Source: Clostridium sp. AT4 (GTDB lineage: Bacteria; Bacillota; Clostridia; Lachnospirales; Lachnospiraceae). Taken from it: DNA of 64,000 nt. The notes under the pieces were generated by a model. The model made no database searches and had not been told where the DNA came from. It saw only the letters and a program-made list of their open reading frames with translations. The position numbers and the translations under genes are program-made. The first letter of the stretch is position 1; every line of letters starts with the position of its first letter. Location of the stretch: NCBI RefSeq assembly GCF_001517625.2, contig NZ_LN999828.1, positions 698,303-762,302 on the forward strand, read 5' to 3'. Below are positions 8,674 through 18,243 of the stretch, piece by piece.

Positions 8674-10406
8674 ATGAAGAAGAAAGCGGATTATCAGAAG
8701 ATGCTCCTTAAAATGATACGCCCTCTGACCCGTCATTATACTGATGACGGGTCCGGACTTTATCTGGGAGCATTTTCGGCAGGATATGGAAACCGAATTG
8801 CAGAAATGGAAGGATTTTCCAGGGTTTTATGGGGGCTGGCCTCCTACTGGGCCGGGGGAGGAGAAGACGAAAGCCTTCTTTCAGTTTACCAGAAAGGACT
8901 GGCGGCAGGAACGGATCCTGAGGCTTCTTCCTACTGAGGAGATCTTCACAATAAGGATCAGCGGATGGTGGAAATGGCGGCTATCAGCTATGGCATTTTA
9001 CTGGTGCCGGAAAAGCTGTGGGAGCCGTTAAGTGAGGCATCAAAGGATCATCTGGCAGATTGGCTGTATCAGATCAATCTTTATTCTCAGGCGGATAATA
9101 ACTGGCATTACTTTAAGGTGATTGTCAATCTGGCGCTAAAGAGCGTGGGAAAGAAATGGAATCCTGAAGAAGTGAAAAAAGCCATGGACCGCTATGAGTC
9201 CTTTTATCTGGGAAACGGCTGGTATTCAGACGGAAACGGCCTCAGAAGGATTATTATGTGTCCTTTGGCATTCATTTTTACTGTCTGCTGTATGCACGGT
9301 TTATGGAAAAGGAAGATCCGGAGCATACGGCTCTTTTTAAGGAACGCGCAAAGACATTTTCAGAGAGCTTTATCTACTGGTTTGATGATGAGGGAAAGGC
9401 CCTGCCCTTTGGCCGTTCTCTGACTTACCGGTTTGCACAGGCAGCCTTTTTTTCCGCCTGTGCCCTGGCAGGAGTGGAGTGTATTTCCTGGGGCGTGATG
9501 AAGGGGATTGTGGCCCGTCATCTGGATTACTGGATGAAGCAGCCGATTTTTGATAATGGAGGAATCCTGACGGTAGGTTATACCTATCCAAACCTTCTTA
9601 TGTCTGAGACATATAATGCTCCCGGTTCTCCCTACTGGGCCTTAAAGGCCTTTGTATTTTTGGCTCTGCCGGACGATCATCCCTTCTGGCAGGCAGAGGA
9701 GGAGTCTCTTCCTTCCCTTGAGCCGGTTCAATGTATCCGGGAATGCGATATGCTGATCTGCCACAGGCCTCATGAGGCAGTGGCTCTTACAGCCGGACAG
9801 TATCCTACCATGGAGCATCCCATGGCGGCGGAAAAATATGCCAAGTTTGCTTATTCTACCGTGTTTGGATACTGCGTATCCCGTTCCTTCCATTGTCTGG
9901 AGCAGGCCGGGACAGACAGTATGCTGGCATTTTATGTCCATGGAATGTACTATGTGCGCCGCAGGTGTCTGGAGCATAGGGTAACAGAAACGGAAGTTTA
10001 TGCAAGATGGAGTCCCATAGAGGGAATTGAAGTGGAAACCTGGCTGATTCTGGCAGAGGGAGGCCATCTGTGCAGGCACAGGATTGTAAGCCAGCTGTCT
10101 TGTGAGGCCTATGACTGTGGATTTTCCTATCCGGACTGCATGGAGCAGACCAGCCAGACAGAAGAGGAGCATATGGCGGCAGTGTGGGATGAAAATGGTG
10201 AAAGCCGTCTGAGTGCTTCCATGGGTCAGGGAACGGTGATCCGTCCTTTTTCCAATATGAACCTGATTTTTCCAAATGTGCGTATTCCTGCGGTACATCT
10301 TGCTATTGAGCCGGGCGTTACGGAATTTGAAAGTATGGTTACAGCTTCTTTTACACAGAAGGATATTGTGATCGGAGGAGGAAACTGCTATGCCTTACGG
10401 GATTGA
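8674..10406 (+). pseudogene. DUF2264 family gene with a nonsense codon and a frameshift
   Basis: Starts at ATG 8674 after AAAGGAG. The first frame stops at TGA 8935-8937 (EASSY-stop-GDLHNKDQRMVEM). The same frame then continues to about 9240, where it must shift by one base to continue as KDYYVSFGIHFYCLLYARF to 10406. Together the parts give a full DUF2264-like protein of about 577 residues. At the TGA the family normally has tryptophan (YWG), so TGG to TGA is the likely change. The shift looks like loss of one A near 9244. DUF2264 proteins occur in polysaccharide-use loci with GH88/GH105 enzymes. As sequenced, full product cannot form. Confidence 0.75.
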
Positions 10407-11520
10407 TAATGAAACAGAGGAATGGTTTAAAGGCCTGGAGAAAAAGTTGTATGCAAAGCTTAAGACCCAGTGCCTGAGGCTTGGGAGCATCATGCCCTAT
10501 GTGCCGGAGCATGGCTGTTACTATGATATGGGGGCCAGAGAACTGACTGCCTGGACGAACGGCTTTTATGCCGGTATGCTGTGGCAGATGTATCACGCAT
10601 TTAAAGAGGAAGAGTTCCGCAGGGCCGCAGAGGGGATAGAGGAGCGCCTGGACGCTGCCCTTGAGGAATTTGTAAAACTGGATCATGATGTGGGTTTTCT
10701 GTGGCTTCACACGGCGGTAGCCGACTGGAGGCTTACAGGCAATGAAACCTCCAGAAAGAGAGGCCTCCATGCAGCCGGGATTCTGGCCGGAAGGTACAAT
10801 CCGGCCGGACATTATATCCGGGCCTGGAATGGAGTACGGCAGGGAGTTGCCATTGTGGACTGTCTTATGAATCTGCCGCTTTTATATTGGGCAGCACAGG
10901 AAAATGAGTCTCCTGCCTGGAAGCAGATTGCCATAGAGCATACGGAAATGGCCCTGCACTATATTCTGCGGCCTGACGGTTCCAGTAATCATATGGTGGA
11001 TTTTGATCCCGAAACAGGGGAATATAAAGATAATCCCGGAGGACAGGGATATGAAAGCGGCTCCTCCTGGAGCAGAGGCCAATCCTGGGCCATTTACGGG
11101 ATGGCTCTGGCATACCGTTATACGAAAAATCAGGCCTATCTGGATGCAGCCAAGCGGTCGGCTCATTATTTTATGGCAAATGTTTCTTTAAATGACTATA
11201 TTCCCCTTCTTGATTTCAGGGCGCCGAAGGAGCCGGTTTATATTGACACTACTGCCGGAGCCTGTGCGGCCTGCGGCCTTTTAGAACTCTCAGAGCATGT
11301 GGGAGAATATGAAAAGCCGCTTTATGTACAATCCGCTTTAAGATGCCTGAAGGCGGTTCAGGCATTTTGCGAGTGGGATCCTGATAAGGATTCGATCCTG
11401 GACGGAGGTTCTGCACGGTATGACAGGGCCTCAGACCGCCAGGTTCCGATTATTTACGGCGATTATTTCCTTACAGAGGCTAATCTGCGTTTTAGAGAAA
11501 AAGCATTTTTGATCTGGTAA
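10390..11520 (+). CDS. GH88 unsaturated uronyl hydrolase
   Basis: ATG 10390 with GGAGGAGG just upstream, overlapping the preceding gene by 17 bp. The 376-residue protein reads as an alpha/alpha-barrel GH88 enzyme. WTNGFYAGMLWQMY, HDVGFLWLHT (Asp100), GVAIVDCLMNLPLLYWA (Asp157) and SGSSWSRGQSWAIYGMALAY match the unsaturated glucuronyl hydrolase pattern, with the two catalytic Asp in place. It would remove 4,5-unsaturated uronic acid from oligosaccharides made by polysaccharide lyases, in the cytosol because no signal peptide is seen. GH105 is a relative but the motifs fit GH88 better. Confidence 0.85.
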   Translation: MPYGIDNETEEWFKGLEKKLYAKLKTQCLRLGSIMPYVPEHGCYYDMGARELTAWTNGFYAGMLWQMYHAFKEEEFRRAAEGIEERLDAALEEFVKLDHDVGFLWLHTAVADWRLTGNETSRKRGLHAAGILAGRYNPAGHYIRAWNGVRQGVAIVDCLMNLPLLYWAAQENESPAWKQIAIEHTEMALHYILRPDGSSNHMVDFDPETGEYKDNPGGQGYESGSSWSRGQSWAIYGMALAYRYTKNQAYLDAAKRSAHYFMANVSLNDYIPLLDFRAPKEPVYIDTTAGACAACGLLELSEHVGEYEKPLYVQSALRCLKAVQAFCEWDPDKDSILDGGSARYDRASDRQVPIIYGDYFLTEANLRFREKAFLIW

Positions 11521-11534
11521 AAAATAGGTATAAT
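11507..11534 (+). promoter_or_regulatory. Possible promoter of the subtilase gene
   Basis: TTTTGA (11507-11512), 16 bp, TATAAT (11529-11534), about 70 bp before the start codon. The -10 is perfect, the -35 weak. Confidence 0.4.
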
Positions 11535-11602
11535 ACGAATGCCCGGGACATAGACTCAGAGGGAAAAAGCCCTGCTGAGGGGATGATTCTTCCGGGAGGA
11601 AT

Positions 11603-13390
11603 ATGTCTTTGGATGTAGTGGATCAGAAGCGGGAAAATCTTTTAAATCTGGCTTTAAGTGCTTCAGAGGAAGAACGTCTTAAATCAGAAAATCTGGAAAT
11701 AGGATACGATCCGGAAGATAAAACATGGGAGCTGATCCTGCGTTATTCGGGAAATCTGAACCGCCTGAGAGAGCTTTCGGATCAGGGAGTCACGGTGAGA
11801 GAACTTTTTAACGGATATGCCATTGCCAGAGTTCCCCAGGGGCTCTTAGACCAGGTCAGCGGTATTCGTGAGATTCAGTATATCGAAAAACCAAAGAGGC
11901 TGTTCTTTACCATGGATATGGCAAAGGCAGCCTCTTGTCTTTTGGGGATTCAGCCGGGGAGAAGAGAGGGAGGAAGGCCATCTGGAACGGAGCCGGGCAG
12001 CCTTACAGGCGTCCTGGAGCACGGGCTTACGGGAAAAGGGGTGATCCTGGGAATCATTGATTCAGGAATCGATTATCTTCATCCGGATTTCAGAAATGAA
12101 GACGGCAGTACCCGGATTTTGTATCTGTGGGATCAGGATCTGGGAGAAGTGTATAACAGAGAGGACATAAACCGGGCGCTGGCAGCATATGGGGAACAAA
12201 ATGACAGGAGAGCGGCTCTTAACATAGTGCCTTCTGTGGATGTCAGCGGCCACGGCACCGCAGCGGCAGCCATAGCTGCGGGAAACGGACGGGGAAGTGA
12301 TGGAGTTTACCGGGGAGTGGCCTATGAAAGCGAGCTTATTGCAGTAAAGCTGGGAACTTCTCCCAAGGACAGTTTTCCCAGGACCACTCAGCTTATGGAA
12401 GGCCTGGATTTTATATTAAAGAGAGCCATTCTGCTTGAGCGCCCGGTGGCTGTTAATGTCAGCTTTGGAAATACCTATGGTTCCCATGACGGAACCAGCC
12501 TCCTGGAAACCTTTATGAATGAAGCCTCCAATTACAGCCGAAATGTAATTGTCACAGGTACGGGAAACGAAGGAGCGTCAGCAGGCCACATGGCGGGACA
12601 GCTTGTCATTGGAGAAAGGGAAAGGATTGAGCTGTCTGTAGCTCCCTTTGAGACCAGTTTCAGTGTACAGCTCTGGAAGTCCTATGCAGATCAGTTTTCC
12701 ATTCTCCTTACAGCGCCTGATGGACGGAGCCTGGGGCCGATTGAAGAACGGCTGGGGCCTCAAAGACTGGAAAATGGAAATACACGTATTCTGATCTATT
12801 ATGGAAAGCCCAGTCCCTACAGCCGGGCTCAGGAGGTTTACTTTGATTTTATTCCTTTGAAGGATTACACCGACAGCGGGATCTGGACCTTTCAGCTGAC
12901 ACCAATAGAGCTTGTCACAGGCCATTATGATTTCTGGCTTCCTTCAGGCCGGATTTTAAATCCCTCCACCCGTTTTCTTCGTCCGGTGCCGGAGACAACA
13001 CTTACGATTCCTTCCACAGCATCAGGGGTTATTTCTGTAGGAGCATATAATGATTCAAATCTGGCATATGCGGATTTTTCCGGCCGTGGCTTTACCAGGC
13101 AGACCAGGCAGGTAAAGCCGGATCTGGCTGCTCCCGGAGTCGATATCATCACCGCAAAAGCAGGAGGGGGATATGAAGCGGTGACAGGAACCTCCTTTGC
13201 AGCCCCATTTGTCACGGGGAGCGCGGCGCTTTTGATGCAGTGGGGCATTGTAGACGGAAACGACCCCTTTCTTTATGGGGAAAAGGTAAAGGCCTACCTC
13301 ATCCGCGGCGCCCGCCATCTTCCCGGTTATACAGAATGGCCGAATGAGAGGGTGGGGTATGGGGAGGACGTTATAATAAGGTTACATTGA
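11603..13390 (+). CDS. S8 subtilisin-like protease, Csp-like
   Basis: A 595-residue subtilase starting after GGGAGGA. The catalytic triad is complete: Asp153 in IIDSGIDYLHPDF, His217 in VSGHGTAAAAIAAG, and Ser531 in TGTSFAAPFVTG. A roughly 150-residue insertion sits between His and Ser, and a prodomain-like N-terminus with PKRLFF precedes the core. There is no signal peptide. This layout resembles the Csp germination proteases of Clostridia, though many Lachnospiraceae have several paralogs of unknown role. It is the last host gene before the island; composition turns AT-rich within 150 bp. Confidence 0.85.
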   Translation: MSLDVVDQKRENLLNLALSASEEERLKSENLEIGYDPEDKTWELILRYSGNLNRLRELSDQGVTVRELFNGYAIARVPQGLLDQVSGIREIQYIEKPKRLFFTMDMAKAASCLLGIQPGRREGGRPSGTEPGSLTGVLEHGLTGKGVILGIIDSGIDYLHPDFRNEDGSTRILYLWDQDLGEVYNREDINRALAAYGEQNDRRAALNIVPSVDVSGHGTAAAAIAAGNGRGSDGVYRGVAYESELIAVKLGTSPKDSFPRTTQLMEGLDFILKRAILLERPVAVNVSFGNTYGSHDGTSLLETFMNEASNYSRNVIVTGTGNEGASAGHMAGQLVIGERERIELSVAPFETSFSVQLWKSYADQFSILLTAPDGRSLGPIEERLGPQRLENGNTRILIYYGKPSPYSRAQEVYFDFIPLKDYTDSGIWTFQLTPIELVTGHYDFWLPSGRILNPSTRFLRPVPETTLTIPSTASGVISVGAYNDSNLAYADFSGRGFTRQTRQVKPDLAAPGVDIITAKAGGGYEAVTGTSFAAPFVTGSAALLMQWGIVDGNDPFLYGEKVKAYLIRGARHLPGYTEWPNERVGYGEDVIIRLH

Positions 13391-13509
13391 AGAAAGTCAG
13401 TAAAATCAAGTGTTTCCGTTCATTTTCCCAACACAGAAACGAAGCACTTTTACCATGATTTTGAAGAAAATCTGCCCGGGTTGGATTCAAAATGATATGG
13501 AAAGAAAGA

Positions 13510-13530
13510 TTTGTAGCAATGACGTAACAT
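13510..13530 (+). repeat. Island motif copy A
   Basis: TTTGTAGCAATGACGTAACAT. It shares TTTGTAGCAATGAC and ACAT with the copy at 38324. It sits at the left island edge, between the last host gene and the first element gene. See copies at 35982, 38211, 38245 and 38324. Confidence 0.5.
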
Positions 13531-13585
13531 GAACAGTTGGTTCTGTTACAGACAACAGTTTAAACGAAAGAGAGGTCATAGGGAT

Positions 13586-13933
13586 ATGAAACTGACTTAT
13601 ACAAATGTAAATGGATACCTGATTCCGAATCTCACCTATAAATCCGGTGAGCAGATGGAGCAACTTGGCAAATATGGATTTCTTCGCAGAGATTATCTGA
13701 AGAACCATCGAAACTCAACGTATCAGGTGATGCTTTTACAGGATACGATTGGCGAGCATCTTCTGGAAGTGGACAAGGCAGCAAGAGAACGGGAAGAAGT
13801 AATCTTGGAGCAGTTGGAAGAAAAAGAACCACTGCCAGATAAGGAGAAAGATCAGATGGCATGGGTAAGAGCAGCTAATCAGCACAGAGCGATTGCAGAG
13901 GAGATTATCTTGAAAGAATTGATTTATGCATAA
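13586..13933 (+). CDS. TnpV-like transposon-encoded protein
   Basis: Start at 13586 (MKLTYTNVNGYLIPNL) because the family begins this way and GAAAGAGAGG lies upstream; an in-frame ATG at 13529 adds a non-family tail. The 115-residue product has the typical ending (DQMAWVRAANQHRAIAEEIILKELIYA). TnpV proteins are small conserved proteins of clostridial mobilizable elements with serine recombinases; their function is not established. It marks the left side of the mobile element. Confidence 0.8.
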   Translation: MKLTYTNVNGYLIPNLTYKSGEQMEQLGKYGFLRRDYLKNHRNSTYQVMLLQDTIGEHLLEVDKAAREREEVILEQLEEKEPLPDKEKDQMAWVRAANQHRAIAEEIILKELIYA

Positions 13934-13993
13934 GGATTGCCAGTAACCAATCTGGCAGGTAACTGATAAAAATAGAATATTGTGAGCGAAGTA

Positions 13994-14029
13994 AGGCGTG
14001 AGTCATAAAATATGGCTTGCGTCTTTTTC
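13994..14029 (+). terminator. Terminator between TnpV gene and primase
   Basis: AGGCGTGAGTCAT pairs with ATGGCTTGCGTCT (several G-U pairs) around AAAT, followed by a T run. Confidence 0.6.
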
Positions 14030-14053
14030 TTTGCCTGAAAGGAAGTGATAAGT

Positions 14054-15883
14054 TTGAACAAGAAGTTTTTGAAGCATTATATGGAAACCAATCCAGAAGG
14101 GACAGCACAAACCTATATCTTTCTGGTGGACAATCAGGATATAGCGTTGAATATTGTAATGTCAGGATATCAGGCAATCTGTCTGGTGCAGGAAGATGAC
14201 GGATATTATTTCAGTGCAGATTCTTTTATAGAGGAAATGAGGTCTATTCAGTTTACTGGAAGCTGTCAGAGTGCCTATCATTATGTGGCTGCCTGTACAG
14301 TGAAGTGGATGAATGATAAGTTACAGACATTTTTCAAAGACGCTGGTCTCGACGGAAAAGCAGGCTGGCAGTTGTTCAAAGAGAAAGAGTATCTTGGCAA
14401 ACTGGATAATCAGAAAGAAGTTGAGAAATTACTGGAACAGTATATTCTGCGTTTTGAACGAGATCCGAGAGAAGAACCGGAACTGAGTCGTTTTCACTTA
14501 TTTGATGCAAAAGGAAATGTGAAAGGCGTTCGGGATATGGAGATTGTAGATTATCTGGTGGAGAATGTTCAGTTTTTTGTGGTAGGAATCACACCGTATT
14601 ATTATGAGCATGGTGTTTTCCTGGAAGACCATGATGGGGTAAGAATGAAATACCGTATCCAGAAGCTGATCTATCGTGACCAGGTACAGAGTGGAGTGAT
14701 CAAAAGAATCTATAATCTGCTGATCGCACAGCCAAAAGTTCACCGAGAGGCATATGAACTAAATAAACAACCTGTGAGGTGGATCAACTTCAAAAATGGA
14801 TATTATGATCCGGTTACGGGTGAAATGCTGGAACACAATCCGGATTATCTGACAATCAATCAGATTCCATTTCCCTATTATCCAGAGGATTGTGAGCAGG
14901 TGTTACAAGGTGGAGAAAATATCAAAAAGTATCTGGCATCGTCTCTTCCAAATAAAGAAGAACAGCAGACATTCTGGGAGTATTTTGGATACTGCATGAC
15001 ACAGGATACGCAGTTTCAGAAATTCCTTACATTGAAAGGAAATGGTGGAACCGGAAAGTCTGTGGCAGTATCACTGATCCAGCATGTAGTTGGAATCACC
15101 AATATGTCCAGCATTTCTTTACAGGATTTGAACAAACGATTCTATGCGACTGGAATGTATGGAAAGCTGTTAAATGCCTGTGCGGATATTCCATGCAAGG
15201 CAATGGAGAATACAGATGTATTAAAGAAAGCAGTCGGTGAGGACACACTGATTTATGAGAAAAAAGGACAGGATGCAATTCATTTCCACTCTTATGCAAA
15301 GCTGCTTTTTTCTACCAATGAAATGCCGCAGAATCTTGAGGATAAGTCAGATGCTTTTTACCGTAGACTACTGATTCTTGATATGAACCGGGTAGTAAAA
15401 AGTGGTGAAAAAGATCTGCACTTAAAGGAAAAGGTACAGGCAGAATCCGATTATGCAATTCATATGGCGATGATTGCATTGAAAAATCTGTACGAACAGG
15501 GAAAGTTCACGGAGAGCGAACACAGCAAAGAATGTGTAAGAGAGGTACAGCGGTCATCTGACAGTATCTGTGCTTTTATTGATGAGTCATTGGTGCGTGC
15601 CAAAGGAAAACGTCTGAAACGAAGTGAAGTGTTCCATATGTATGAGGAATACTGCAAAGATAATGGCAGACAGGGGCATGGTAAATCCAACTTTTTCAGG
15701 AATATGACAGATAAAGGTTTCCTTCTGAAGCAGTACAATGGTGAGTTCTATTATCAGGATATTGCAGTTAAGGAAGAAGATTTTTGTCCTGTAGATCCAG
15801 AAGAAAGAATACCTTTTGAAGAAACAGATACAGATTATAAACAGTTACAATTAAATATGAATCAGGGAATTAAGGGTATTTAG
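14054..15883 (+). CDS. P4/D5-type phage-plasmid primase-helicase
   Basis: I choose TTG 14054 (MNKKFLKHY) because AAAGGAAG sits eight bases before it; GTG 14045 overlaps that site. The 609-residue protein has a D5_N-like middle (VRWINFKNGYYDPVTGE) and a superfamily 3 ATPase with Walker A GNGGTGKS (residues 329-336), Walker B-type LLNACADIP and sensor LFSTNEMPQ. A C-terminal winged-helix-like part follows. Such proteins start replication of phages, plasmids and satellites. Here it suggests the element replicates after excision or transfer. An AEP primase domain is not obvious in the N-terminus, so helicase loading may be the main job. Confidence 0.85.
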   Translation: MNKKFLKHYMETNPEGTAQTYIFLVDNQDIALNIVMSGYQAICLVQEDDGYYFSADSFIEEMRSIQFTGSCQSAYHYVAACTVKWMNDKLQTFFKDAGLDGKAGWQLFKEKEYLGKLDNQKEVEKLLEQYILRFERDPREEPELSRFHLFDAKGNVKGVRDMEIVDYLVENVQFFVVGITPYYYEHGVFLEDHDGVRMKYRIQKLIYRDQVQSGVIKRIYNLLIAQPKVHREAYELNKQPVRWINFKNGYYDPVTGEMLEHNPDYLTINQIPFPYYPEDCEQVLQGGENIKKYLASSLPNKEEQQTFWEYFGYCMTQDTQFQKFLTLKGNGGTGKSVAVSLIQHVVGITNMSSISLQDLNKRFYATGMYGKLLNACADIPCKAMENTDVLKKAVGEDTLIYEKKGQDAIHFHSYAKLLFSTNEMPQNLEDKSDAFYRRLLILDMNRVVKSGEKDLHLKEKVQAESDYAIHMAMIALKNLYEQGKFTESEHSKECVREVQRSSDSICAFIDESLVRAKGKRLKRSEVFHMYEEYCKDNGRQGHGKSNFFRNMTDKGFLLKQYNGEFYYQDIAVKEEDFCPVDPEERIPFEETDTDYKQLQLNMNQGIKGI

Positions 15884-15987
15884 GGCAAAATAAGCAAAAA
15901 GAAATGTTACCGGAGCAGGAGAAATAACAAAGATAGCTGCCAGAGTACATAAAATTTTGCTTTTTTTACACTGACTGCCCTTTTTAT

Positions 15988-16035
15988 GTATCAACATTTT
16001 AGCTGATACAAATATAGGTTTTTCCCAAATTTGGG
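15988..16035. promoter_or_regulatory. Palindromes upstream of the partition genes
   Basis: GTATCA...TGATAC (15988-15993, 16004-16009) and the perfect palindrome CCCAAATTTGGG (16024-16035) lie in the 194-bp gap before the ParM-like gene. They could be the ParR-binding centromere/operator or a replication site. The palindromes are seen; the role is inference. No direct-repeat array typical of parC was found by eye. Confidence 0.4.
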
Positions 16036-16077
16036 AGAAAGTCAAAAATAAATATTAAGAAAGTATGAGGTATGATT

Positions 16078-17022
16078 ATGAGAATGATGAAAAACAACAA
16101 TAATGAGACAGTTATGGTGATCGGGATTGATCATGGGTATGGAAACATGAAAACAGCCACCAGATGCTTTCCATCCGGTGTAGCCAGATATGACAAGGAG
16201 CCAATCTTTCAGAACAATCTTCTTGTTTACAATGGCATGTATTACCAGATCGGAGAGGAACACAAGGAGTTCTGTGCAGAAAAAACGCAGGACGAGGACT
16301 ATTATGTGCTGACACTGGCGGCTATCGCAAGGGAACTGGATGGGAAAGGTATGAATCGGGCAAAGGTACACATTGCAGCCGGACTTCCACTTACCTGGGT
16401 AGCTACACAGAAAGAAGATTTCCAGAAATATCTTCTCCAGAATGAATGTGTGGATTTTACATTCCGCAATAAAGAATATCATGTGGAGTTTGCAGGTGCT
16501 GATATTTACCCACAGGGATTTGCAGCAGCCTTTTACCGCTTACAGGATTTTAAAGGTATCAACATGCTGGCAGATATTGGAAACGGAACTATGAATATCA
16601 TGTATATCAATAATTCCCGTCCATTAGAGAAGAAATGCTTTACAGAGAAATATGGAACGCACCAGTGTGTGCTTGCAGTCAGGGAATCTTTGTTGAAAGA
16701 ACTGGGCACAGTGGTGGATGATCTGGTGATTGAGCAGGTGATCCGTACCGGGACAGCAGATATTGGTGAGAAATATCTGACAGTCATTCGCAAAGCTGCC
16801 GGAGATTATACGAAAGAAATTTTCCATAAGCTGAGAGAACGGGAATATAATCCAGAACTGATGCGTCTGTATGTAGTGGGCGGTGGCGGTTGTATGATCC
16901 AGAACTTCGGAGAATATGACAAGAACCGAGTGACGATTGTACGGGACATCTGTGCCACAGCGAAAGGTTATGAAGCAATGACCGTAAGGAAAATCCAGAG
17001 AAACGGAGGGATGCTTGTATGA
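16078..17022 (+). CDS. ParM-like actin-fold partition ATPase
   Basis: GAGG at 16067-16070 favours ATG 16078 among four clustered ATGs. The roughly 314-residue protein has actin-fold signatures: phosphate 1 IGIDHGYGNMKTA, phosphate 2 LADIGNGTMNIMYI and the adenosine motif VVGGGGCMI. ParM/StbA proteins form filaments that push plasmid copies apart, with a DNA-binding adaptor. The next gene overlaps by 4 bp (ATGA) and looks like that adaptor. Its presence on a chromosomal element suggests a plasmid-like stage. Confidence 0.8.
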   Translation: MRMMKNNNNETVMVIGIDHGYGNMKTATRCFPSGVARYDKEPIFQNNLLVYNGMYYQIGEEHKEFCAEKTQDEDYYVLTLAAIARELDGKGMNRAKVHIAAGLPLTWVATQKEDFQKYLLQNECVDFTFRNKEYHVEFAGADIYPQGFAAAFYRLQDFKGINMLADIGNGTMNIMYINNSRPLEKKCFTEKYGTHQCVLAVRESLLKELGTVVDDLVIEQVIRTGTADIGEKYLTVIRKAAGDYTKEIFHKLREREYNPELMRLYVVGGGGCMIQNFGEYDKNRVTIVRDICATAKGYEAMTVRKIQRNGGMLV

Positions 17023-17471
17023 GAAAAGAACGGAAAATCATCAATACAAATATCCGTTTGAATCTTAGTGATGAACAAGACAGGCAGGCATGGGAATATT
17101 TGCAGACGATGGACAGGGAAAAATATAAATCATACACCAGAGCAGTTGTAGTTGCTTTAAACGATTATTTTTCCAAAGAGTACAGGAATGAAGCAGATCC
17201 GTATCTGGAAACCAGAGAAAAGGAAGATGCGTTTCTGGAAAGGGTGGAAACAGCTATCCGGGATGGAGTGAAAGAATCCGTCCCGATGGCTATAGCGAAG
17301 AATCTGATGGAAATGCTTGTACCGTTTGTAAAAGAATCGGTAGGAGAAATTAATCTGCCGGACAGAACACTAACAATGGAGAAAACGGATGGAGAGATTG
17401 CAGAAGATAATCTGGACTGGGAGAAAGAAGCTGATATGGATGCAGCACTGGATTTTGCAGACAGTTTTTAG
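17019..17471 (+). CDS. ParR-like ribbon-helix-helix adaptor
   Basis: A 150-residue protein whose start overlaps the ParM stop. The N-terminal 50 residues (INTNIRLNLSDEQDRQAWEY... SYTRAVVVALNDYF) have the beta-helix-helix pattern of RHH DNA-binding proteins. The C-terminus is acidic and helical, suited to binding the actin-like partner. By position and fold it is the probable ParR centromere-binding protein. No close family name is recognised. Confidence 0.6.
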   Translation: MRKERKIINTNIRLNLSDEQDRQAWEYLQTMDREKYKSYTRAVVVALNDYFSKEYRNEADPYLETREKEDAFLERVETAIRDGVKESVPMAIAKNLMEMLVPFVKESVGEINLPDRTLTMEKTDGEIAEDNLDWEKEADMDAALDFADSF

Positions 17472-17889
17472 ATAATTACGAAATAGCAGTAACAGGAAAA
17501 CAGACTGACAGTAAGGAATAGCTTTACAAAAACAGAATAGCAGAAAAAGACAATGGCAGTGATGGCATTTCAGACATTATGAATTGGAGAAATGTTTATG
17601 ACTGCTATTTTTAGGTCTTTTAGCAGAGATGGAAAGAGAGTCAGAAAAAGACAGACAGAAATTACAGGAAAATATAACAGAAAAGCGTTGGCAGATGGGT
17701 GGATGGAACAAGCAAGGCGAAGAAAAGAATAGAGTGCCGGATACGGCACATGATTGTCCGATACTTCGCATCGGAGTGATGCATGAACAGCCTGTTTCAG
17801 AAAGAGAAAATCTATCGAAATGGGAGCTTTTCTATTTTTTTCACAGTCTGTCCCTGCACCACAAAACCACCGTCATCTCCATTTTGATC
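17472..17889. other. Gap between parR-like gene and oriT region
   Basis: About 400 bp of A-rich sequence without a convincing gene. An 87-codon ORF from 17629 lacks a ribosome site and resembles nothing I know. The repeats GACAGT/TGGCAGTGATGGC are not regular. I see no terminator hairpin. Confidence 0.4.
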
Positions 17890-17950
17890 TGATAACGTAG
17901 AGTGGAAAATATGGCTTGGTGGGTGTCGGTTCAGTGGTGGGGAGATGACA

Positions 17951-18162
17951 GGCAAGTTTCGCAAAGTGGCAAGCCACTCTGCACCGGAGACAGCCTTTGG
18001 GCTGTTCCTAAACTTGCCAGAGGGATCTGCCCCTTGGAACCCCGGCACGTCAATGACGTAAGTATTTCTGCGAAATGTCCACTGGACATTCCTACGGAAT
18101 ACTTACGGATTGACTAGGACTCTGTCCTGCACCTGTATAAGAGAGCGTTGCACTCTCTTATA
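17951..18162 (+). other. oriT: Candidate origin of transfer with nested hairpins
   Basis: The 350 bp before mobC are GC-richer than their surroundings, non-coding and full of dyads. GGCAAGTTT (17951) and AAACTTGCC (18010-18018) enclose two hairpins, GTGGCAAGCCAC and ACAGCC/GGCTGT, giving a cloverleaf-like fold. Next, GTCAAT..CGTAAGTATT (18049-18066) pairs with AATACTTACG.ATTGAC (18098-18114), with AATGTCC/GGACATT nested inside. Then TATAAGAGAG (18136) and CTCTCTTATA (18153-18162) form a perfect 10-bp hairpin. Position directly before MobC and relaxase genes makes oriT the best reading; the nick site cannot be named. Confidence 0.65.
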
Positions 18163-18243
18163 AATCTCCTGCCAATATGCCACCAGAACGCTGTGGCTGT
18201 TAACAAAGAATGAAAATCAAGCAATGAAAGGAGACAAAAGCCT

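Noticed and set aside
8935-8937. TGA in the DUF2264 gene as selenocysteine or programmed readthrough
   Set aside because: The family has Trp here, no SECIS-like hairpin was seen downstream, and a second lesion follows, so decay is simpler.
9642-10298. Long minus-strand ORF of 218 codons
   Set aside because: It lies wholly within the DUF2264 coding strand, has no ribosome site and no recognisable domain.
13394-13460. Inverted repeat AAGTGTTTCC/GAAGCACTT as the left att site or terminator
   Set aside because: Pairing is too imperfect and no matching core was found near 32,400, so neither role can be supported.
17629-17892. 87-codon ORF between the parR-like gene and the oriT region
   Set aside because: No ribosome site, low-complexity basic start, hydrophobic odd end and no family resemblance.
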